Below are positions 1-7,906 of a stretch of 63,095 bases of DNA, in pieces. The position numbers were made by a program, and so were the translations under genes. The stretch's first letter is position 1. Each line of letters opens with the position of its first letter. The stretch is taken from positions 1-63,095 of the forward strand of contig CAUJDF010000076.1 of NCBI GenBank assembly GCA_963169045.1, in the 5' to 3' direction. Below the pieces are notes generated by a model. That model was not told the DNA's origin. It worked only from the letters and a program-made list of their open reading frames with translations, and made no database searches. This DNA comes from Myxococcota bacterium (lineage in GTDB: Bacteria > Myxococcota_A > Bradymonadia > UBA7976 > UBA1532).

Positions 1-408
1 CACGACGCGCCGACCGCGCACCAGCACCCCGCCGCGCGCGCGCGCCGCGTCGGCTACGACGCGCTCCCCCTCGACCGGCGCGCCGTCGGCGACGAGGCGC
101 GCCTGTCCCGGCCGCAGGACGACCTGCCCGCCGGGCGCGCCCTCGAAGACGACCGGGTGGCGCGAGAGGAAGGGATCGGCGAGCGGCCAGGCGCGCCCCG
201 GCACGGTCGGCGCCGTGAACACCGGCTCGACGCGGGAGAGCGCGGCGCGGCCACCGTCGAGCAGCGCGGGCAGGCGCGCCTCGTCGCCGACGCGGCGCGG
301 ATCGGGGTGGTGCAGCACCGTCAGCCCCGGGATGCCGCCGTCGCCGCGCACCGCGCCGAGCGAGCCGGAGTCGAGCGTCGCCGCGTCGAGCGTGGTCAAT
401 CCGGACAC
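1..408 (-). CDS. sigma-54-type transcriptional regulator, N-terminal part (partial)
   Basis: Only the first 136 codons are in the window; the C-terminus lies beyond the left edge. The visible part has the pattern of the non-catalytic N-terminal (FHA-like) module that precedes an AAA+ sigma-54 activation domain in many myxobacterial enhancer-binding proteins: LTVLHHPDPRRVGDEARLPAL near residues 30-50, then a PLADPFLSRHPVVF segment. The AAA+ and Fis domains are not visible, so the family call is by resemblance. The GTG at 408 is chosen over the in-frame TTG at 399; either start overlaps the 3' end of the lipoprotein gene upstream, suggesting translational coupling. The protein would turn signals, perhaps from the nearby Ser/Thr kinase, into transcription; that link is inferred from position only. 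Confidence 0.6.
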   Translation of the reverse strand, partial: MSGLTTLDAATLDSGSLGAVRGDGGIPGLTVLHHPDPRRVGDEARLPALLDGGRAALSRVEPVFTAPTVPGRAWPLADPFLSRHPVVFEGAPGGQVVLRPGQARLVADGAPVEGERVVADAARARGGVLVRGRRVV

Positions 409-1553
409 ATCGCCTCCTCCGCCGTGCCGTACGGCCCGCCGTCCGTGTCGAGATGCCAGAGGCGCGGCGCGCCGCCGGGGCCGTCGCAGGTGGCGTCGGC
501 GCACCGCGTCGCCGCGAGGGCGAGACCGCCGGCGGCGGAGCGCGCGAGCGCGACCCGATCGGCGCCGCCGTCGGTCAGCGGGCCGAACGTGCGCAGCCAC
601 GTGGTGCGCCCCTCGGCGTCGAAGCGGGCGAGCCAGAGGTCGCGCGCCTCCCAGCCGCGCCAGCCGGCGGCGGCGAAGCCGTCGTCGAGCGCCACGAGCG
701 CCACGGGCCGGGTCGGCGCGACGCCCCCCGCGCAGAGCGGCCGGGCCGGCGTCGCCCATCGCCCGTCCGTGCCGAGCAGACGCACGAACGCGCGGTTGCC
801 GCCGTCCTCGCCGGCGACGGCCACGCGGTCACCGGCCAGGGCGAGCGCGCCGACGCGACCGCGCGCCATCTCCGCGTCCGGAAAGAGGTTTTCGCGCTCG
901 ATGCGCCCCTCGCCCGTCACCGCGAGCAGCCAGGGACGCTCGGGCTCGCCGTAAGCGACGGTGGCGCTGCCGCCGACGAGGAAGCCGCCCCCGGGCCGCG
1001 CCAGGACCGCCCAGGCGGAGGCGTCGATGGCGCCGGGCGGCAGCCACGCGTCCTCGGCGACGGGCGACGGGCCGGCGTCGGGATCGAGGAGCGCGAACCA
1101 CAGCGCGTTCCGGCTGCTGCCGTCGACCTGGACGTGGGCCGCGCCGGCGAGCGCGACGCCGCCGCCCGCGAGCAGGCCGGCGCGGACGGTCTGGCCGCTG
1201 CCGACGGCGCCGCTCCACGCCTCGGTGCGGTCGGGGCCGACGCGCATGGCGCGCGCGCCGCTCGAGTGCCCGTAGACGAGGCGGTCGCCGCCGGGCAGCA
1301 CGACGAGGCCGCTCGCGCGCTCGAGCCGGTGGGCGTCGACCGACATGACGGCGCCGTCGGCCGCGGCGCCGAGCACGACCGCGGTGCGGGCTTCGCCGTC
1401 GTCGTCGAAGCGCGAGCCGGCCAGCGCGAAGCCGTCGCCATCGGGGACGACGCCGGCGACCTCGTCGACGCCGTCGAGCGTCGCCTCGGCGTCGAGGTAG
1501 ACCGGCTCGAAGGCACAGCCGGCGAGCACGAGGGCGAGGAGGCCGCGCTTCAC
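396..1553 (-). CDS. predicted lipoprotein with repeat (beta-propeller-like) architecture
   Basis: Predicted 385-residue lipoprotein. The N-terminus MKRGLLALVLAGCAF carries a lipobox (LAGC) with the acylated Cys near residue 13. The remainder has several segments of the type LPGGDRLVYGH, RPGGGFLVGGSATVA and LAGDRVAVAGEDGG, resembling short beta-propeller blades of the delta-60/Kelch kind; no enzymatic motif is visible. The GTG start overlaps the TGA of the upstream TPR gene by 4 nt, and the 3' end overlaps the regulator gene downstream, so it sits in a translationally coupled run. A surface or periplasmic sensor or scaffold is plausible but not shown. Confidence 0.75.
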   Translation of the reverse strand: MKRGLLALVLAGCAFEPVYLDAEATLDGVDEVAGVVPDGDGFALAGSRFDDDGEARTAVVLGAAADGAVMSVDAHRLERASGLVVLPGGDRLVYGHSSGARAMRVGPDRTEAWSGAVGSGQTVRAGLLAGGGVALAGAAHVQVDGSSRNALWFALLDPDAGPSPVAEDAWLPPGAIDASAWAVLARPGGGFLVGGSATVAYGEPERPWLLAVTGEGRIERENLFPDAEMARGRVGALALAGDRVAVAGEDGGNRAFVRLLGTDGRWATPARPLCAGGVAPTRPVALVALDDGFAAAGWRGWEARDLWLARFDAEGRTTWLRTFGPLTDGGADRVALARSAAGGLALAATRCADATCDGPGGAPRLWHLDTDGGPYGTAEEAMCPD

Positions 1554-2530
1554 GGCGCCTCCAGGAGCCAGAGGATCGCGCCCGTCGCGAGGGCGACGCC
1601 CGCGGTGATCGCCAGCGCGAGGCCCGGATCGCGGCGGCTGGTATACGCCTCCTCGGCGGCGGCGGCGTCGCTGCGGAAGACCTCGGGGCGGCGATGCGCG
1701 TCGGCGTCGAGCAGGAGCAGGCCGCCCGCGGCGCCCGCGGCGGCGCCGGCGCCGAACGCGACCCACTTCCACGCCGGATGCGGGCCGGCGGCGGGCGCCG
1801 CGTCCGGGTCGGGCGCCGCCGCCGCGAACGGGCCGGGAGGCGTCGCCGCCACGGACGCCGCGCCGGCCGGCGTCGCGGACCCGCGCGTCGCGCCGGTCGG
1901 CGCCACGGCCCCGGACGCCGCGCCGGTCGGCGTCGCGGACCCGCGCGTCGCGCCCGTCGCGCCGGCCGGCGCCGCGGCCCCGGACGTCGCGGCGCTCGCC
2001 GCGAGGGGGAGCGACGCGAGGCGCACGGTTCGCGACGTGCGCGCGCCGATCGGGTGCGCCCAGGGCTCGTCGAGGGTCGCGTGACCCTCGCGCGCGACGA
2101 CGAGCCTGCTGGTGGCGCGGCGCAGGATCGCGCGCCCCGACGCGGCGAGCGGCGCGCCGTCGAGCGTGACGCAGGCGTCGGCGGGCTCGACCGTGAGCGC
2201 GAGGAGCGCATGGTCGGCGAGCAGGACGTCCTCGATCCGGCGCTGCTCGGCGTCGACCTCGCCGGCGTGCTCCGGCGGCACGCCGTGCGCGCGCGCCCGC
2301 TCGCACGCCGCCCACGCTTCCGCCGGGCGCCCGAGGAAGGCGAGCACGCTGGCCTGATTGAACGCGTACTTCCACTGCGGCGCGAGCGCCTCGGCGCGCG
2401 CCCACAGCGCGAGCGCCTCGTCCCAGCGCTCGGCTGCAGCCGCGGTGTTGCCCTGGCGGTACAGACCGTCGGCCTCCCCCGGCGTGGCGGGCGCGTTCCA
2501 GAGTCCGACCAGCAGCAGCAAGCGGAGCAT
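1550..2530 (-). CDS. TPR-containing membrane-anchored protein, partner of the Ser/Thr kinase
   Basis: Predicted 326-residue protein. A signal-like N-terminus (MLRLLLLVGLWNAPA) is followed by a TPR-like region (residues about 20-85: ADGLYRQGNTAAAAERWDEA and a second helical pair). A PEGA-like beta domain with EPADACVTLDGAPLA follows. Then comes a low-complexity Ala/Gly/Thr/Pro stretch with near repeats (GATRGSATPTGAAS), and two hydrophobic helices near the C-terminus (WVAFGAGAAAGAAGGLLLL and LALAITAGVALATGAILWLL). It begins 9 nt after the kinase gene and ends in a 4-nt overlap with the lipoprotein gene. TPR/PEGA proteins next to such kinases are common in Myxococcota; the substrate or ligand is unknown. 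Confidence 0.75.
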   Translation of the reverse strand: MLRLLLLVGLWNAPATPGEADGLYRQGNTAAAAERWDEALALWARAEALAPQWKYAFNQASVLAFLGRPAEAWAACERARAHGVPPEHAGEVDAEQRRIEDVLLADHALLALTVEPADACVTLDGAPLAASGRAILRRATSRLVVAREGHATLDEPWAHPIGARTSRTVRLASLPLAASAATSGAAAPAGATGATRGSATPTGAASGAVAPTGATRGSATPAGAASVAATPPGPFAAAAPDPDAAPAAGPHPAWKWVAFGAGAAAGAAGGLLLLDADAHRRPEVFRSDAAAAEEAYTSRRDPGLALAITAGVALATGAILWLLEAP

Positions 2531-2539
2531 GGGCCTCGG

Positions 2540-4384
2540 TCAGTCCGTGAAGATGCGCGGCAGGCGCCGCAGTTCGACATCGACGGTTGCCGGATCGCCG
2601 GGCGTCACCGTGAGCGTTCGGTTCTCGTGGCCGGCGAGCCGCAGCTCGAGACGCAGCGCGCGCCCCGCGGGCCGCGGCACGTCGGTCGGCGTCTGGCCGC
2701 GCGCCGCGCCGTCCACGAACAGCAGTGCGCCCGGCGGGCGTGTCGCGACGTGGAGCGGCGCCGTCGCGGTGCGCGCGGTCCGCGGCGGCATCGCGGACGT
2801 GCGCGCCGCGCCCGTCGGCGGTGCGGCAGCCACGGCTGCGGCCGGCGCCGTCGCGGGCGCCGCGCCCGTCGGCGGTGCGGCAGCCACGGCTGCGGCCGGC
2901 GCCGTCGCGGGCGCCGCGCCCGTCGGCGGTGCGGCAGCCACGGCTGCGGCCGGCGCCGTCGCGGGCGCCGCCGCCGTCGCCGGTGCGGCAGCCACGGCTG
3001 CGGCCGGCGCCATCGCGGGCGCCGCGGCCGTCGCCGGTGCGGCAGCCACGGCTGCGGCCGGGGCCGTCGCGGGCGCCGCGGCCTTCGGCGGTGCGGCAGC
3101 CACGGCTGCGGCCGGGGCCGTCGCGGGCGCCGCCTCGGGCGTCGCCGGCGCGCCCACCTCCGCGCGGAGCCAGAGGGCCCAGACGAGCGCGACGCCTGCC
3201 GCGACGACGCCCGCCCCCGCCGCGACGACACGCCCGCGTCCGCGCGCCGGCGCGGCGTCCGGCACGGACAGCGGAGCCATCTGCGTCGCCGCCGGCGACG
3301 ACGCGGCCGACACCGTCGCCGCCGGCGTCACCGCGGGCAACGCCGAAACGGACAACGTCGACCGCTCCAGCTCGTCGCCGGACGAAACCACCGGCGCCGG
3401 CGCGCCGAGCCCCACCGCGGCGAGCATCGCGGCCTTGAACGCCGCCGCCGTCGGCGGCCGCTGCGCCGGCACCTTCGCCAGCGCCCGCCCGACCACCTCG
3501 GCCAGCGCCGCCGGCACGCCCGGCGCCGCGATCGAAAGCGGGATCGGCGCCTCGTGCACGTGCGCCATCATCATGCGCAGCGGCGTGTCCGCCGCGAACG
3601 GCAGCCGGCCGGCCAGCATCTCGTAGACCGCGACCCCCAGCGAGTACACGTCCGCCCGCGGATCCACCGCCGCATCGAGCGCCTGCTCCGGGCTCATGTA
3701 CGCCGGCGTCCCGCACACCGTGCCGGACCGCGTGATCGACGCGCCGTCGGGCAGCGCCTTGAGCCGCGCCAGCCCGAAGTCGAGCACCTTCACGAACTCG
3801 CCGAACGGCCCCGCCCCCGAAATCACGAACAAATTCCCGGGCTTGAGGTCACGGTGCACCAGCCCCGCCTCGTGCGCCGCCTGCAGCGCGTCGCACGCCC
3901 CCGCCGCGAGGCCGACCGCGCGCGCCGGCGCCAGCGCGCCCTCGTCGGCGAGCACCTCGGCCAGCGTCCGCCCTTCGAGCAGCTCCATCACGAGGTAGAG
4001 CTCCCCCTCTTCGCTGGCGCCGAAGTCGAGGACGGTGATCACGTTCGGGTGCGCAAGGCGCCCGATGGCGCGGACCTCGTGCGTGAAGCGCCGCAGTGCG
4101 GACGGATCCTCCATGAGGCCGGCGCGCAGCACCTTGATGGCGACGGGGCGCTCGAAGGCGGGCTGCACGGCGCGGAACACGACGCCGACGCCGCCGCGCC
4201 CCACCACCCCGAGCACCGTGTACTTGCCGCCGAACGTGCGCCCGATCAGGCGGCGCTCCCGCTCGTGCAGCGGCACCAGCGTGCGCCCGTCGTACGGACA
4301 TACGCCGGCGCCGCCCTCGAACGTGGCCTGACAGCGCGGACAGACCCCTGAGACGAACGCGGCCTCGAGCACGGCCGCGAGCAT
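2540..4384 (-). CDS. membrane-anchored Ser/Thr protein kinase with C-terminal PEGA domain
   Basis: Predicted 614-residue Hanks-type kinase. An N-terminal zinc-ribbon-like segment (C15, C18, C29) precedes a full kinase domain (about 55-320): glycine loop GRGGVGVV, VAIK with Lys84, HRDLKPGN with Asp179, DFG with Asp202, and an activation segment ending CGTPAYMSPEQ. A single hydrophobic helix near 385-410 anchors the kinase domain in the cytoplasm. It is followed by an 18-residue Ala/Pro repeat spacer and a PEGA-type domain (RPPGALLFVDGAARGQTP) at the C-terminus, presumably periplasmic. All catalytic residues are present, so it should be active. The ATG at 4384 is chosen because the zinc-ribbon motif starts right after it. 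It sits between the DUF1501 gene and the TPR gene. Confidence 0.93.
   Translation of the reverse strand: MLAAVLEAAFVSGVCPRCQATFEGGAGVCPYDGRTLVPLHERERRLIGRTFGGKYTVLGVVGRGGVGVVFRAVQPAFERPVAIKVLRAGLMEDPSALRRFTHEVRAIGRLAHPNVITVLDFGASEEGELYLVMELLEGRTLAEVLADEGALAPARAVGLAAGACDALQAAHEAGLVHRDLKPGNLFVISGAGPFGEFVKVLDFGLARLKALPDGASITRSGTVCGTPAYMSPEQALDAAVDPRADVYSLGVAVYEMLAGRLPFAADTPLRMMMAHVHEAPIPLSIAAPGVPAALAEVVGRALAKVPAQRPPTAAAFKAAMLAAVGLGAPAPVVSSGDELERSTLSVSALPAVTPAATVSAASSPAATQMAPLSVPDAAPARGRGRVVAAGAGVVAAGVALVWALWLRAEVGAPATPEAAPATAPAAAVAAAPPKAAAPATAPAAAVAAAPATAAAPAMAPAAAVAAAPATAAAPATAPAAAVAAAPPTGAAPATAPAAAVAAAPPTGAAPATAPAAAVAAAPPTGAARTSAMPPRTARTATAPLHVATRPPGALLFVDGAARGQTPTDVPRPAGRALRLELRLAGHENRTLTVTPGDPATVDVELRRLPRIFTD
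2823..3140 (-). repeat. six 54-bp tandem repeats inside the kinase gene
   Basis: A 54-bp unit beginning with GCGGCAGCCACGGCTGCGGC on the plus strand recurs at 2823, 2877, 2931, 2985, 3039 and 3093. It encodes an 18-residue Ala/Pro unit (AAAVAAAPPTGAAPATAP and variants) between the membrane helix and the PEGA domain. Units differ by point changes such as PTG versus ATA but keep the length. It reads as an extended cell-wall spacer whose length could vary by slippage or recombination. Confidence 0.9.
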
Positions 4385-4418
4385 ACTACGCGCCGATCCG
4401 GCGGCGGAAAGTCGCGCA

Positions 4419-5735
4419 TCACACGAAGCCGAGGTCGCGCGCCGCGAAGCGCTCGAGCGTCGGGAAAGCCCACGCCAGCGCCGCCGGCGACGCGCCGAAC
4501 CAGCGCCCCAGCGTCGCGCCGAGCTGCGCGGTCGACGTCGTCGGGATGAACACGCCGCGGTCGTTCGCGTCGTCGGGTCCGCCGAGCGCCAGCGTCGGCA
4601 TCTCACCGTAGATGCCGCCGCGTACCGCGCCGCCGAGCACCAGATGGTGGCTGCCCCAGGCGTGGTCCGATCCGCTGCCGCTCGGCTGCAGCGTGCGGCC
4701 GAACTCCGACTGCGTGAACGCGACGACCCGGTCGCCGAGCCCGGCCTCGGCGATCTCGTCGTGGAACGCGCGCAGCGCCTGCGCCAACGTCGAGAGCAGG
4801 TGCCAGTGCGTCCAGTCCTGTGCGCTGTGCAGGTCGAAGCCGTCCATCGAGCAGAAGAACACCTGCCGGCCGGGCCCCATCCCGGCGCGCACGCGGACGA
4901 GCCGCGCCACCTCGCGCAGCTGCCGGCCGATGTCCGTCCCCGGGAAACGCCCGGACGGCGCCGCGGGGTGCGCCGCGAGCGTGTCGCCGAGCGCCAGTCC
5001 GTCGGCGAGCGCACGGTTCGCCGCGCGCCGCACCGGGTTGCCACCGTCGAGCCCCAGCAGCCGGTCGAGCGCGCGCCGCCGCGACTGCGCCTCGTGCGCC
5101 GGCCAGAAGCTCATCCCCGCGAGGCGCAGATCCTGTCCGGGCGGGATCACGTTGCCGCCGCTCTCGGACCCGCGCAGGAAGAGCGCCGGCCGCGACACCG
5201 ACACCGCCGCCAGGCTGTCGGGCCGGCCGAAGCACTCGAGCAGCCGCCCGCCCCAACCCGTGCCGTCGGGTGTCGCCATGCCCGTCTGCGCCTGCACCGT
5301 CTGGTCGGAGTGCGAGAAGAGGTTGGTCGGCGCCGCCGCGCCCGCTCGCAGCTCCGCGCGCGTCAGCGGCCGGTCCAGCGTCCCCACGTTGAGCACGAAC
5401 GCCAGCTCGCCCGCCTCGTACAGCGGGTGCAGCGCCTCGAGGCCGAAGTGGAGCCCGTACGGGTTGCCGTCCGCGTCGCCGATGGGCGGGAGCAGCGCCT
5501 GCGCGCCGAGCGCGAGATCGCCGCGCGCCCGCTGGTACGCCGTGTATCGCTCGGCGTCGAGCGGCACGATCACATTGTTCCCGTCGTTGCCACCGGACAG
5601 ATACACACAGACCAACGCCTTGTAGTCGTCGAGCGCCTGCGCCGCGGCGCGACGCGTCCCGAGCGCCACGAGGCCGAGCCCCGCCAGCTTCGCGCTCAGC
5701 GTCAGGAAGCGCCGGCGGTCGTGCGAGCCGTTCAT
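4419..5735 (-). CDS. DUF1501 domain protein, Tat-type signal
   Basis: Predicted 438-residue exported protein of the DUF1501 family (alkaline-phosphatase-like fold, function unknown). The N-terminus has a twin-arginine-like signal, RRRFLTLSAKLAGLGLVALG, followed by an Ala-x-Ala site. Family hallmarks are VCVYLSGGNDGNNVIVP near residue 42, DGFDLHSAQ and VVAFTQSEFGRTLQPSGSGSDHAWG toward the end. It lies 12 nt downstream of the DUF1800 gene; DUF1800/DUF1501 pairs are a very common bacterial two-gene unit, so the partner relation is established by family even though the biochemistry is not. Confidence 0.92.
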   Translation of the reverse strand: MNGSHDRRRFLTLSAKLAGLGLVALGTRRAAAQALDDYKALVCVYLSGGNDGNNVIVPLDAERYTAYQRARGDLALGAQALLPPIGDADGNPYGLHFGLEALHPLYEAGELAFVLNVGTLDRPLTRAELRAGAAAPTNLFSHSDQTVQAQTGMATPDGTGWGGRLLECFGRPDSLAAVSVSRPALFLRGSESGGNVIPPGQDLRLAGMSFWPAHEAQSRRRALDRLLGLDGGNPVRRAANRALADGLALGDTLAAHPAAPSGRFPGTDIGRQLREVARLVRVRAGMGPGRQVFFCSMDGFDLHSAQDWTHWHLLSTLAQALRAFHDEIAEAGLGDRVVAFTQSEFGRTLQPSGSGSDHAWGSHHLVLGGAVRGGIYGEMPTLALGGPDDANDRGVFIPTTSTAQLGATLGRWFGASPAALAWAFPTLERFAARDLGFV

Positions 5736-5747
5736 GTCCCCCTCCCT

Positions 5748-7592
5748 TCAGAAGCCGGTGTGGACCGCGAGCTCGCTCGAGATCGCGGCGAGATACAGGG
5801 CGCCGAGCGCGCGCTGCCGCGGGTCGGACACCGACGCCGCCGCCTCCACCAGCACGTCGCGCAGCGCCGGTGACATCCGCCCGAAGAGCAGGACCGCGTC
5901 GACGTGGTCCACGAGCGCGTCGGGATCGCCGGCGAGCGCGACGAACGGCGCCAGGTCCACCGGGAAGGCGGATCGGAAGTCGCCGTTCAGCAGCGCATAC
6001 GTGAAGTTGGCGCGCTGGACGGCGAGCGCCGGCGTGTAGATCTGGAACTCGGGCCCATAGAGATCGGGGCGCCCGGGCAGCGGGCCGAGCGGCGGGTAGA
6101 AGCCGAACACGGTGGCCGGCGAGAGCACCGCCTGCCCGAGGTCGGCCATGACATACATGAACAGACCCGGATCGCCGATCTCCACGCCGAGCGCGCGCGC
6201 GAGGCCGATGACATGGAGCACCGGGTCCTTCAGGCGCCCGTCGTCCGCGCCCTCGAGCGCCGCCTCGTCGTCGGTCAGCAGGGCGACGAGCACCGCGCCG
6301 AGGTCACCGCGCACGCCGTCGCCGCGGTCGGCGAACACGGCCGCGATCCGCGCGACGTAGCCCGGGCTCGGGTTGCTCGTCACGAGCGAGCGGATGAGGC
6401 GCGTGGCCACGAACGGCGCCGTGTTCGGGTGGTGGAACAGGGCGTCGATCACCCCCTCGAGGTCCTGCTCGACGGTCTGTCCGGCGGGCAGCGTCACCCC
6501 CGGGAACAACGTCTTGGCGCCCGTGTCGTGGAGCTGGGGGCGCGGCTCCATGCGCCCGGCGAAGTGCTCCGGGTTGCGGGAGCGCGGCGTCTGCCCCGGC
6601 GCCGTGGGGTACGTCCAGCCGGTCAGCGCGCGCGCCACCTCGCGCACCGTCTGCTGGTCGTAGGTCGGCACGAGCTCGCCGCGCGCGTCCGTCACGTACG
6701 CGCCGTCCGGGTTCAGCGCCCACAGGCCGATGGTGAACAGCTGCATCAGCTCGCGCGGGTAGTTCTCGTTCGGCGCGCCGCCGTCCATCGCCCGCGTGCT
6801 GTTCGCCAGATCGAGGAACTTGCCCATCGTCGGGCTCAGCGTCACCTCGCGCAGCAGGTCGCGGTAGTTGCCGAACGCGTGGTCCGACAGCAGGCGGACC
6901 CACGGGATCAGCTCGTATCCATTGACGTTCTTGCTCGTCGACACCACGAGGATCTGGCCGAGCGCGAAGGCCATGCGCTGGCGCAGCTGGTCCGGGCCGT
7001 GGGCCATGTTCAGGAACACCCGGGCGCGCAGGCGGTTGTTGTCGAGGCCGTCCGGCACCGGGCTCGCCGGCACCCGCCGCTGTTCCGCAAGCCAGCGCGC
7101 CGCGCCGAGCGCCTGCACCGTCGCCATGTCGGCCGCCGTCGGCCCGAAGGTCGCCTGCTGCAACAGACGCTCGGCGGTGAGCGCGTCGACCGGCTCGATC
7201 GGCGGCAGCGGCGCGTCCACGGGCGGCAGCGGCGCGTCCACGGGCGGCGGCGGCGGCGGCGCCTCCACCATCGTCACCGTGTACCGGCTCACCTCGCGCC
7301 AGCCCTCGTAGACGACCACGCTGAAGCCCGTGCGCCCGTCGCACACCCACGCGTTGCGCGTGGCGCCGCTCGCCGTCTCGGTGCTCGCGACGTAGAGCCG
7401 GTGCGCCGGGTTCGCGACGGTCGCCGACACCGGCACGGAGCACGCGCCCGTCCGCGGCGCGGTGTACGCCGTGACCGCGGGATCGAACGCGGGACGCAGG
7501 CCGTCCACGCGCAGCTCGGCGAGGCGCGCCGCCGCGCTCCCCGCCACCAGCGGGGCGAGCGCCACCGCCCACGATACGGTCGTCCATCTCAT
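5748..7592 (-). CDS. DUF1800 domain protein
   Basis: Predicted 614-residue exported protein. It has a signal peptide (MRWTTVSWAVALAPLVAGSA), a beta-sandwich-like domain up to about residue 110, and a Pro-rich spacer with repeated VDAPLPP. The DUF1800 domain follows (LLQQATFGPTAADM, NENYPRELMQLFTIG, PTYDQQTVREVARALTGWTY, HPNTAPFVATRLIRSLVTSNP). The ATG at 7592 is chosen because GGAGG sits about 8 nt upstream and the signal peptide starts there; the open frame continues upstream without a leader-like sequence. It is first in the minus-strand run and divergent from the RTX-like gene. The molecular role is unknown. Confidence 0.92.
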   Translation of the reverse strand: MRWTTVSWAVALAPLVAGSAAARLAELRVDGLRPAFDPAVTAYTAPRTGACSVPVSATVANPAHRLYVASTETASGATRNAWVCDGRTGFSVVVYEGWREVSRYTVTMVEAPPPPPPVDAPLPPVDAPLPPIEPVDALTAERLLQQATFGPTAADMATVQALGAARWLAEQRRVPASPVPDGLDNNRLRARVFLNMAHGPDQLRQRMAFALGQILVVSTSKNVNGYELIPWVRLLSDHAFGNYRDLLREVTLSPTMGKFLDLANSTRAMDGGAPNENYPRELMQLFTIGLWALNPDGAYVTDARGELVPTYDQQTVREVARALTGWTYPTAPGQTPRSRNPEHFAGRMEPRPQLHDTGAKTLFPGVTLPAGQTVEQDLEGVIDALFHHPNTAPFVATRLIRSLVTSNPSPGYVARIAAVFADRGDGVRGDLGAVLVALLTDDEAALEGADDGRLKDPVLHVIGLARALGVEIGDPGLFMYVMADLGQAVLSPATVFGFYPPLGPLPGRPDLYGPEFQIYTPALAVQRANFTYALLNGDFRSAFPVDLAPFVALAGDPDALVDHVDAVLLFGRMSPALRDVLVEAAASVSDPRQRALGALYLAAISSELAVHTGF

Positions 7593-7906
7593 CGGTTGGG
7601 ACCTCCACTCCGGTGCCCCCCCCCATCGCAAGGCGCATGCCGCGGCCCAGCCCTTGCGGGACGGGGCTCCGCGCGTCCGTCCGCTCGCCGCCGACGGTCG
7701 GTCGACGGTCGATCGACCGTCGGCGCCGCGAGGGCCCCCACCCACCGATGGCATCGCTCTTCGCATGTCGCGGCCGGGTGGGACGTCGGCGCCACACCCT
7801 CCCGCCCCCCCCCTGTCTCACACGCGCCACGCCGCGCCGCGTCCTTGCGCGCCCGCGCCGCCGGCCCGATGCTTGCACACGCAGGCCGGCCGGCGGAGGG
7901 GAACGG
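7593..7906. promoter_or_regulatory. divergent intergenic region with 20-bp palindrome
   Basis: 314 nt between the divergently transcribed DUF1800 and RTX-like genes. It contains a perfect 20-bp palindrome, CGACGGTCGATCGACCGTCG, at 7703-7722. An extra direct copy of its half site GACGGTCG lies at 7693-7700. The arrangement suggests a dimeric regulator controlling both directions. No coding sequence is supported here. Confidence 0.5.

Noticed and set aside
157-2084. Plus-strand open frames over the first 2 kb
   Set aside because: They are shadows of the minus-strand lipoprotein, TPR and regulator genes, which have lipobox, TPR and family motifs and coupled starts.
2823-3140. 54-bp tandem repeats considered as a CRISPR or minisatellite outside genes
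   Set aside because: They are in frame within the kinase gene and encode an Ala/Pro spacer; there are no unique spacers.
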